This document shows, piece after piece, positions 15,013 through 20,752 of a DNA stretch of 20,752 nt. Position 1 is the first letter of the stretch, and every line of letters begins with the position of its first letter. Source of the stretch: CBCXVS01 sp965178525 (GTDB lineage Bacteria > Tectomicrobia > Entotheonellia > Entotheonellales > Entotheonellaceae); NCBI GenBank assembly GCA_965178525.1, contig CBCXVS010000122.1, positions 1 through 20,752 of the forward strand, read 5' to 3'. A model generated the notes under the pieces. The model did not search any database. It was given only the letters and a program-made list of their open reading frames with translations, and had not been told where the DNA came from. The position numbers and the translations under genes are program-made.

Positions 15013-15678
15013 ATGATGATACGCGCATTAATTTTCGATTTTGACGGCCTTATCCTGGACACCGAAGTTCCGGGATTTCAGGCTTGGCAAGAAACCTATC
15101 GGGCCCATGGGTGTGACCTGCCGTTTGCGGTGTGGGCCCAGTGCATTGGCACGTCGGAAGGCTTTAATCCCTACGATTATCTGGAGGAGCAAGTCGGACG
15201 TCGGGTTGACCGTGAGACCATCGCCAGCACCATCCGTCACCGTTGCGCCGAGATGTTACAAGATCAGCCACCCCTGCCAGGGGTGCAGGATTATCTCACC
15301 GACGCGAAACGCTTGAACTTACAACTCGCGGTGGCTTCCAGCTCGCCCCGCACATGGGTTGCTGGACACCTCACGCGGCTGGGGCTCATCGAGCATTTCG
15401 TGAGTCTTACATGCGCCGATGATGTGCAGCGGACCAAACCGGATCCGGCGCTGTATCAGACCGCCATGCAGTCACTTGGCGTGCGGGCAGACCAAGCCAT
15501 AGCCCTGGAAGATTCCCCCAATGGCATCTTAGCGGCGAAGCGGGCCGGGCTTTTCTGCGTTGTCGTGCCGAATGCCCTGACCCGCCAGTTGGTCTTGGAT
15601 CACGCCGATATGCGTCTGACCTCCCTGGCGGACATGCCGTTAGAACAATTGCTCAAGGAGAAAGGGCTGCAGCGATGA
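15013..15678 (+). CDS. HAD-superfamily phosphatase (beta-phosphoglucomutase-like)
   Basis: This 221-residue protein has all HAD motifs. Motif I is IFDFDGLILDTE (nucleophile Asp9, acid/base Asp11), motif II is VASSSPRTW, motif III contains the lysine of RTKPDPALYQ, and motif IV is ALEDSPNGILAA. A helical cap between motifs I and II marks a subfamily IA, beta-phosphoglucomutase-like enzyme acting on a small phosphorylated metabolite. The ATG at 15013 is preceded by GACGAGG. The stop overlaps the next start as ATGA. Substrate cannot be deduced. Confidence 0.92.
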   Translation: MMIRALIFDFDGLILDTEVPGFQAWQETYRAHGCDLPFAVWAQCIGTSEGFNPYDYLEEQVGRRVDRETIASTIRHRCAEMLQDQPPLPGVQDYLTDAKRLNLQLAVASSSPRTWVAGHLTRLGLIEHFVSLTCADDVQRTKPDPALYQTAMQSLGVRADQAIALEDSPNGILAAKRAGLFCVVVPNALTRQLVLDHADMRLTSLADMPLEQLLKEKGLQR

Positions 15679-16043
15679 ACATCGCCATCCGTGTTGGTCC
15701 ATTGACCATAGAAGCGGAATTGCATGACACCCTAACCGCCCGGCAGGTTGCCGCCGCGTTGCCTATCCGCACGCATTTCAACACCTGGGGGGATGAGATT
15801 TACTTTGCGATACCGGTCGAGGCCGGGCTCGATGACAGTGCCCAGGAGGTGGTCGCCATCGGTGACCTAGGGTATTGGCCGCCGGGCAATGCCTTTTGTC
15901 TGTTCTTTGGCCAGACGCCGATGAGTATGCCCGGCGAGATCCGGCCGGCCAGCGCCGTGAATGTGATTGGCAAAGTGCTGGGAGATGCCACCCAGTTCAA
16001 GACGGTCATGCAGGAGCGCGAGGTCGTGGTCGAGGCGGTGTAA
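15675..16043 (+). CDS. Cyclophilin-like fold protein (TM1367 family)
   Basis: This 122-residue protein closely follows the pattern of Thermotoga maritima TM1367. It has an N-terminal strand pair, then FNTWGDEIYFAIPV, VVAIGDLGYWPPGNAFCLFFG, QTPMSMPGEIRPASAVNVIGKV and a C-terminal strand. TM1367 has a cyclophilin-like barrel but lacks demonstrated peptidyl-prolyl isomerase activity. It overlaps the HAD phosphatase gene by four bases (ATGA), so the two are translationally coupled and may work on related small molecules. The family is secure; function is unknown. Confidence 0.9.
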   Translation: MNIAIRVGPLTIEAELHDTLTARQVAAALPIRTHFNTWGDEIYFAIPVEAGLDDSAQEVVAIGDLGYWPPGNAFCLFFGQTPMSMPGEIRPASAVNVIGKVLGDATQFKTVMQEREVVVEAV

Positions 16044-16072
16044 ATCGCAGTTAAACAGTGTGTGCCATCCCT

Positions 16073-18976
16073 ATGTCAACGTCACGTGTATTATCAATCT
16101 CGGGGCTCGTGGCAGGTCTGGGGCTGCTTCTCAACAGCGGCTATCTCGTCTCCAGTGCTGCGCCAACGCTATTCTACCTGGCCAATGTCGCGTTCCACAC
16201 GGCTGGCGGGATCCTTTTCCTGCCCATGCTGTGCCTGGCGGCGTGGCGCTTGCGGCAATGGTGTCACGCCCACGCCACCGCCCGTCACGCCGGACTTGCG
16301 ACGGCAGGCTGCGGCCTGCTAGCAGCTGGCCTGCTGGCCGGTGCAGGACTGATTCTGCTCGGCAACTATCGGCCCTACCGCTGGCTGCTGTATACGCATA
16401 TGGGCTTGTGTGGGTTGGCAGTCGCGTGTTTCATGGACGCGCTGGCGTCCCGGCATCTCCGCCATGTCTTCACCCCCTGGCAACGCCGTACCTGGCGACT
16501 GGCGCAGCTCACCGTTGTCGCTGCCGTTGCCCTGCCCGGCGTTTTGCTCGGCATACGGGCGTGGCAGCCAGAGCCATTCCAGGTTGCCAACCCGCTATTG
16601 CCACCACTGAGCCAGGACGATGAAGGCATGCATGGCAAGGCAGGACCGTTTCACCCGGCCGGCGTGTTCACCAATACCGGTGGCACCATTCCATCCAACT
16701 TTTTCATGAGTTCGGAGCGCTGTGCCGACTGTCATGCCGACATTTATCAGCAGTGGTCGCAGTCGGCGCACCGCTTTTCATCGTTCAACAACCAATGGTA
16801 CCGCAAATCGATCGAGTACATGCAGGATGTCCTCGGGCCACGTCCCAGCCGCTGGTGCGCCGGGTGCCATGACGTCGCGCTCCTACTCAACGGCATGATG
16901 GATACACCGGTGCGGCAACTCCTCGATACGCCCGAAGCCCATGTGGGTCTGGCCTGCACGGCCTGCCATGCCATCACGCAGGTACGTGACACCATGGGGA
17001 ATGGGGATTATCTGATCACCTACCCCGCTCTGCATGACTTCATGGCTAGCGACAATCACCTGCTCCACTGGCTGCACGATTTCCTCGTACGGGTCGATCC
17101 CGCGCCCCATCGCCGCATCTTTTTAAAGCCGTTTCATCGCGGTGAGCAAAGTCCGGCGTTTTGTTCCACCTGTCATAAAGTGCACCTGGATACCCACGTG
17201 AACAACTATCGCTGGTTTCGGGGGTTCAACGAATACGACGCTTGGCAGGCCAGCGGGGTGTCGGGCTATGGCGCGCGATCGTTTTACTATCCTGACCAGC
17301 CCAAAACTTGCAACACGTGTCACATGCCACGGGTGCCATCGAATGATCTGGGCCATGTGAACGGCTATGTACACAGCCATCGCTTTCCCGGCGCCAATAC
17401 CGCCCTGCCCACCGCGAATCACCACCGTGAACAGCTCGATATCACGACCGCGTTTCTCCAAAGCGGTATCGTCACCGTCGATATTTTTGGCATCAGCCCG
17501 GCAACACCCCTGACGACGCAGCCACGCACCGTGTTGCAAGATGCAGACGGCGCCGGAGCGCTGGCCACGACGTTTCCCATCGGCGAAGAGCAAGGGGCTC
17601 GGATTGGACGTGGGACCCGCAGCCGATACCCGGCGCGGCCGGTGCTGGCGCCGTTGGATGCGATCGACGCCACTGTGCAGCGCGGCTCGGAAGTCCTGGT
17701 CGACGTGGTCGTGCGCAATCGCGGCGTGGGCCACTTCTTTCCCGGCGGCACCATTGATGCTTTCGACGTCTGGATCGAGTTCAAAGCGGTGGATGAGCGG
17801 GGACAAGTCCTGTTTTGGAGTGGGTCAGTGGCAGATGCTGGCCGAGGGCCGGTCGAACCGCATGCGCACCGCTATGGCGCCTTCCTGGTTGATGCCCACG
17901 GCAATGCCATCAATAAGCGCAATGCCTGGGCCGCCCGCGCCGTGGTGTACGCTCGCGCCATTCCTCCGGGCGCGGCTGACACCGTGCACTATCGTCTGGC
18001 GATCCCCGAGCCGGCCGGATCCCGCATCACACTGACCGCAAAATTGCAGTATCGGAAATTCCGCTGGTGGTATACGCAGTGGGCCTATGCCGGCGTACGG
18101 GATCCGCAGCAACCGGAATTTGCCCTCAGTCCGCACTACGACGATGGCGCCTGGGTGTTTACCGGTGACACCACACACGTCTCCGGCGCCGCCAAAACCA
18201 TCCCGGACCTCCCGATTGTGACCATGGCAGCGGCCACGGCGACGCTCCACGTGATATCTGCAGAGGCGTCGCCACCATCGCCACGGGTCGCATCCGATCC
18301 CACCCACCGCGAGCGTTGGAACGATTACGGCATCGGTCTGCTGTTGCAGGGCGACCTGCGCGGCGCTGAGGCCGCCTTTCAGCACGTCACCCGCCTGCAG
18401 CCGGCGTATGTCGACGGCTGGGTCAATCTCGGGCGCGTGCGTCTGCAAGATGGCGATCTCGACGGCGCCCGGGCCGTCTTGAGCAAAGCCCTGACGTTAC
18501 AATCGCACTTGCCGCGCGCCTTGTTTTTCCTTGCCATGGTGCTCAAAGCCGAAGGCGATTACGAAACGGCATTAGCGCATTTGCGGCGCGTCGCGGCCGC
18601 GTATCCCGCCGATCGGGTCGTGCGCAATCAGATGGGCCGCTTGCTCTTTCTGTTGGGCCAGTACGAGAAGGCACGGGCCGAATTGGAACGCGTTTTGCGC
18701 ATCGATCCGGAAGATCTGCAGGCGCACTACAATCTGATGCTCTGCTTCCGCGCCCTGGGCGATGAGGAACGCTCCGACATCCATCACACGCTCTACCGCC
18801 GTTTTAAGGCCGATGAATCGGCCCAGGTCATTGCTGGCGTTGCCCGCCGCCGCTACCGAGGCGCGAATCACGAAAGCCAGCCGGTACACGAACACCGTTC
18901 GATACCGCTGCCACCCGGACCGGCGTTTATTTCGCAGCCGGTTGAGGCCGGGCCAGGGAAGAAGCCGCCGGGATAG
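16073..18976 (+). CDS. Membrane-anchored pentahaem cytochrome c with TPR tail
   Basis: This 967-residue fusion has three parts. Residues 1-165 contain five hydrophobic helices (about 6-26, 33-58, 75-97, 104-124, 143-161) with arginine/histidine-rich loops after helices 2 and 4. That places the following domain in the periplasm. His42 and His109 lie in helices 2 and 4 and could bind a haem b. Residues 200-430 hold five CXXCH motifs (Cys217, 262, 295, 364, 413) in an arrangement like cytochrome c554-type multihaem proteins. A beta-rich domain with NRGVGHFFPGG follows at about 550-690. Residues 745-925 are about five TPR units. The ATG at 16073 is chosen; a GTG at 16058 is possible and neither has a clear ribosome binding site. 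A likely periplasmic electron carrier; partner unknown. Confidence 0.88.
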   Translation: MSTSRVLSISGLVAGLGLLLNSGYLVSSAAPTLFYLANVAFHTAGGILFLPMLCLAAWRLRQWCHAHATARHAGLATAGCGLLAAGLLAGAGLILLGNYRPYRWLLYTHMGLCGLAVACFMDALASRHLRHVFTPWQRRTWRLAQLTVVAAVALPGVLLGIRAWQPEPFQVANPLLPPLSQDDEGMHGKAGPFHPAGVFTNTGGTIPSNFFMSSERCADCHADIYQQWSQSAHRFSSFNNQWYRKSIEYMQDVLGPRPSRWCAGCHDVALLLNGMMDTPVRQLLDTPEAHVGLACTACHAITQVRDTMGNGDYLITYPALHDFMASDNHLLHWLHDFLVRVDPAPHRRIFLKPFHRGEQSPAFCSTCHKVHLDTHVNNYRWFRGFNEYDAWQASGVSGYGARSFYYPDQPKTCNTCHMPRVPSNDLGHVNGYVHSHRFPGANTALPTANHHREQLDITTAFLQSGIVTVDIFGISPATPLTTQPRTVLQDADGAGALATTFPIGEEQGARIGRGTRSRYPARPVLAPLDAIDATVQRGSEVLVDVVVRNRGVGHFFPGGTIDAFDVWIEFKAVDERGQVLFWSGSVADAGRGPVEPHAHRYGAFLVDAHGNAINKRNAWAARAVVYARAIPPGAADTVHYRLAIPEPAGSRITLTAKLQYRKFRWWYTQWAYAGVRDPQQPEFALSPHYDDGAWVFTGDTTHVSGAAKTIPDLPIVTMAAATATLHVISAEASPPSPRVASDPTHRERWNDYGIGLLLQGDLRGAEAAFQHVTRLQPAYVDGWVNLGRVRLQDGDLDGARAVLSKALTLQSHLPRALFFLAMVLKAEGDYETALAHLRRVAAAYPADRVVRNQMGRLLFLLGQYEKARAELERVLRIDPEDLQAHYNLMLCFRALGDEERSDIHHTLYRRFKADESAQVIAGVARRRYRGANHESQPVHEHRSIPLPPGPAFISQPVEAGPGKKPPG

Positions 18977-19943
18977 TACGGGCACGACAGCGAAACCCGG
19001 TGTAGCGTCCATCCAGCGCCCGGTGTGACGGCACACGTGCGGCACACCGAGCCTGGCGGTTGTCGGAAGGCTCTTGACCACCTTTCCAGATGGCATCGGC
19101 GGTCCATTCCCATTTCCGTTCGGCCTGGGGTTCCAACCCTGACCATGTTGGGATTTTTTGGCAGGCGCGCTCCCATTGCTGCGCGCTGGGCAAGGTCTTA
19201 CCCACCCAGCGACAATACGCATCCGCTTCATACCAACTGATCCCAACCACCGGCTGCGTGGAGGCGGGATCACGGCCGACATGCCAGCCAAGCGGCTGGG
19301 TCCGCTTGCGGCGTTTGATCACGACCGACCACCCGGTCCGATTCCAGTAGCGCTTGGCCGTGTACCCCCCAGCGGCGATGAAGGCGGCAAACTGCGCCTT
19401 GGTGATGGGCTCGGAGTCGATCGCAAACGCTGGTATTTCGATACCTGGCGCACCGGATTGCACGAGGAGACCGTCCGGAATAGACGCCATCCTCTCCTCC
19501 AACAGCGCGGCGCCCGGCGACATAGGTAGGGGTACAGGCCTACCTGCCAGGTAGGCCACGAGACGCTCCAGAATGGCTGGCTGACGGGCAATATCCTCAT
19601 AAAAGCCAACATCCTGGAGCCGCTTTTGCATCAGGCCGGCCGGATAGCCCGGTGTGACGATGGCGTCCGGGGTCAGCAGCGCGGCGCGAATCGCCGCCAT
19701 ATCGAGGCGCTTGCTGAGCTTCCACAGACTCGGTCCGATGAGGCGATGCGGCGAGGTCAAGCGATGGCATCGCGTACACTCGTAAATGTCCAGGAGTTTT
19801 GTTACAGCAACGGGCGTCACCGGAGGCTCGGCATGGGCTGCGTGGTCGGCATGAGCCACCATCAGGCTGACCAGCACACACAACCCACGCCATACGACGG
19901 CCATGAAGCTCGTGCGGCGCCCGCGCTCGGCCTTTCTCCTCAT
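18927..19943 (-). CDS. Cytochrome c - SUMF1 (formylglycine-generating enzyme-like) fusion
   Basis: This 338-residue exported protein has an N-terminal signal (WRGLCVLVSLMVAHADHAAHA). A single-haem cytochrome c domain follows, with ECTRCH (Cys56-His60), GPSLWKLSKR and a possible axial Met near 105 (YPAGLMQ). A C-terminal SUMF1/sulfatase-modifying-factor-like domain runs from about 168 to 322 (IPAFAIDSEPITKAQFAAFI, VVGISWYEADAYCRWVGKTLPSAQQWERAC, KWEWTAD, RCAARVP and TGFRCRA). The Cys-containing loop that carries the two catalytic cysteines in true formylglycine-generating enzymes is not evident, so a binding or structural role is more likely than sulfatase activation. The ATG at 19943 follows GAGGAGG. 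Its 3' end overlaps that of the convergent pentahaem cytochrome gene by 50 bases. Confidence 0.88.
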   Translation of the reverse strand: MRRKAERGRRTSFMAVVWRGLCVLVSLMVAHADHAAHAEPPVTPVAVTKLLDIYECTRCHRLTSPHRLIGPSLWKLSKRLDMAAIRAALLTPDAIVTPGYPAGLMQKRLQDVGFYEDIARQPAILERLVAYLAGRPVPLPMSPGAALLEERMASIPDGLLVQSGAPGIEIPAFAIDSEPITKAQFAAFIAAGGYTAKRYWNRTGWSVVIKRRKRTQPLGWHVGRDPASTQPVVGISWYEADAYCRWVGKTLPSAQQWERACQKIPTWSGLEPQAERKWEWTADAIWKGGQEPSDNRQARCAARVPSHRALDGRYTGFRCRARTIPAASSLARPQPAAK

Positions 19944-20066
19944 CACATCCTCCTCGGTTGCGTCACGCCTCCCGCCCTGGCATCTTGACTCTCCACTTGA
20001 CCTGGGCTACAACTGCGTGAGGAACAAGATGTTGCTTTCCTGGTATATTGTCGTGGGAGACTCTCC

Positions 20067-20405
20067 ATGTTGGCTCTCGGATTCCAATGGTTGCTGTCCG
20101 CCCTCTCCCTGACCCTGATCTCCAGAATGTTGCCCGGGTTTCGTATCCGCCATTTCGGTACGGCTTTGATTGTAGCCGCTGTTTACGGCGTCTTGCACGT
20201 CCTGCTTTACAAGATCCTGAAGATCATTTTCTTCTTGCCCATGATTCTCACCCTTGGCCTGTTTGCCCTGGTGATCAATGCCTTCTTGCTCTTTGTCACC
20301 AATAAAATCCTGGAAGATTTCGAGATCGATTCGCTCCTGACGACCTTCTTGGGCGCCGTGTTGCTCACTATTCTCAACGGTATCTGGAGCTGGTTGTTCT
20401 TCTAA
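20067..20405 (+). CDS. Phage-holin-4-2/YvlD family membrane protein
   Basis: This 112-residue protein has four hydrophobic helices: FQWLLSALSLTLISRMLPGF, TALIVAAVYGVLHVLLYKIL, FFLPMILTLGLFALVINAFLL and FLGAVLLTILNGIWSWLFF. The arrangement and the motifs LPGFRI, LPMILTLGLFALVINAFLL and LLTTFLGAVLL match the small four-helix family known as phage holin family 4 / YvlD. These are mostly chromosomal proteins of unknown function, not phage lysis genes. The ATG at 20067 follows GGGAGA, and a TATATT (20044-20049) could be part of a promoter. It stands alone. Confidence 0.9.
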   Translation: MLALGFQWLLSALSLTLISRMLPGFRIRHFGTALIVAAVYGVLHVLLYKILKIIFFLPMILTLGLFALVINAFLLFVTNKILEDFEIDSLLTTFLGAVLLTILNGIWSWLFF

Positions 20406-20633
20406 CCACAAGGAGTAGTAATCTGTTTATTAATCAAGTGATCGAACATGTGCAAAGATGTATGTTATGAACACATGGAATACACTCTAACATGGTCAAG
20501 TGTAATAACAATTGCTCCATCAAAGAGTTCGTGCTATGGTGACTGCCATCCTTGTCGACCTAGGGTGGGCTCCACCCAAAGTGACGCCTGTGGAGAGGAC
20601 GTGAGACCTGGGGGAGTATGCGGTTGCCTCATC

Positions 20634-20721
20634 GCCCTTACTTCCCTGCAAGGACGATAGCGTAAAACTCCCCAGCTGGGAGTTTTATTGGCGAAAATGC
20701 CCTTGCTTCCTTGCAAGGACG
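20634..20721 (+). repeat. Pair of 23-bp direct repeats, 65-base period
   Basis: The copies at 20634-20656 and 20699-20721 share 21 of 23 bases with core GCCCTTRCTTCCYTGCAAGGACG (positions 7 and 13 differ). The second contains the perfect palindrome CCTTGCAAGG. A perfect hairpin lies between the copies. Confidence 0.7.
20663..20690 (+). terminator. Probable intrinsic terminator or symmetric hairpin
   Basis: TAAAACTCCC (20663-20672) and GGGAGTTTTA (20678-20687) are perfect 10-bp arms around a 5-base loop, with TTTTATT at the 3' side on the plus strand and AAAA on the other side. It could act in both directions. Confidence 0.55.
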
Positions 20722-20752
20722 TTCAAGCCGTCCCTTGGGCCGTCTCGCAGAA

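Larger units (their letters stand above)
20406..20752. other. Gene-free tail with hairpins and short direct repeats
   Basis: No convincing ORF, tRNA or rRNA is seen. Structured elements are a GGGTGG/CCACCC hairpin (20563-20577), a perfect 10-bp hairpin (20663-20687), two 23-bp direct repeats (20634-20656 and 20699-20721) and a GGACG/CGTCC hairpin (20717-20733). The part from about 20560 onward is more GC-rich than 20406-20520. It may be a non-coding RNA, a repeat family or the leader of a gene beyond the window. Confidence 0.5.

Noticed and set aside
17123..17806. Minus-strand open frame of 227 codons inside the pentahaem gene
   Set aside because: It lies wholly inside a gene with haem motifs and has no family signature.
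20067..20405. Phage holin, suggesting a prophage
   Set aside because: The family name is historical; no other phage gene is present and such four-helix proteins are common on chromosomes.
20448..20660. Plus-strand 70-codon frame in the right-hand tail
   Set aside because: It has no ribosome binding site, irregular composition, and ends in the repeat/hairpin region.
20634..20721. Possible CRISPR array
   Set aside because: Only two imperfect repeats occur, and the intervening DNA is itself a perfect hairpin; no cas gene is present.

Overview
This window appears to be chromosomal DNA from a Gram-negative bacterium of moderately high GC. The signs are a periplasmic multihaem c-type cytochrome, a PBP5-type D,D-carboxypeptidase and the remnant of a YcbB-type L,D-transpeptidase. 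The set of families (DUF1501/DUF1800 pair, DUF5658 and DUF4239 membrane proteins, cytochrome-TPR and cytochrome-SUMF1 fusions) recalls Nitrospirota/NC10-like lineages. That placement is an impression from gene content only and is weak. No transposase, integrase, rRNA, tRNA or CRISPR array was seen.

Layout. 1-730: a short or broken L,D-transpeptidase (minus strand) with an AT-rich upstream region holding two adjacent palindromes, then a strong terminator for the next operon. 731-4419: a minus-strand operon DUF1800 -> DUF1501 -> NHL beta-propeller. 4699-5121: a PerR-like Fur regulator with a near-consensus promoter and a 7-1-7 operator. 5321-7086: dacA-like carboxypeptidase translationally coupled (ATGA) to a small membrane protein. 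7282-9670: plus-strand astB-astA, the second and first enzymes of the arginine succinyltransferase route. 9686-10981: DUF5658 membrane protein followed by a short-chain dehydrogenase (SDR) broken by a frameshift. 11167-12003: DUF4239 membrane protein. 12195-14871: a minus-strand operon of alpha/beta hydrolase -> unknown protein -> a second SDR, also frameshifted -> PPOX-fold flavoprotein. 15013-18976: plus-strand HAD phosphatase coupled to a TM1367-like cyclophilin-fold protein, then a 967-residue membrane/pentahaem cytochrome/TPR protein. 18927-19943: a convergent, 3'-overlapping cytochrome c-SUMF1 fusion. 20067-20405: a small YvlD/holin-4-2 family membrane protein. 20406-20752: a gene-free tail with hairpins and a 23-bp direct repeat.

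Most distinctive points. (i) A single polypeptide joins five transmembrane helices (with histidines that could bind haem b), five CXXCH motifs and a TPR tail, and it lies tail-to-tail with a cytochrome c-SUMF1 protein. This is the best candidate for an undescribed electron-transfer or sensing module. (ii) Two paralogous SDR genes about 3 kb apart are each broken by one missing base in a run of six identical bases. Reading through each site restores full co-linearity, so sequencing error is the leading explanation. (iii) astB and astA stand alone, without astC, astD or astE in the window. (iv) A 44-nt nested inverted repeat lies between the DUF1501 and NHL genes.
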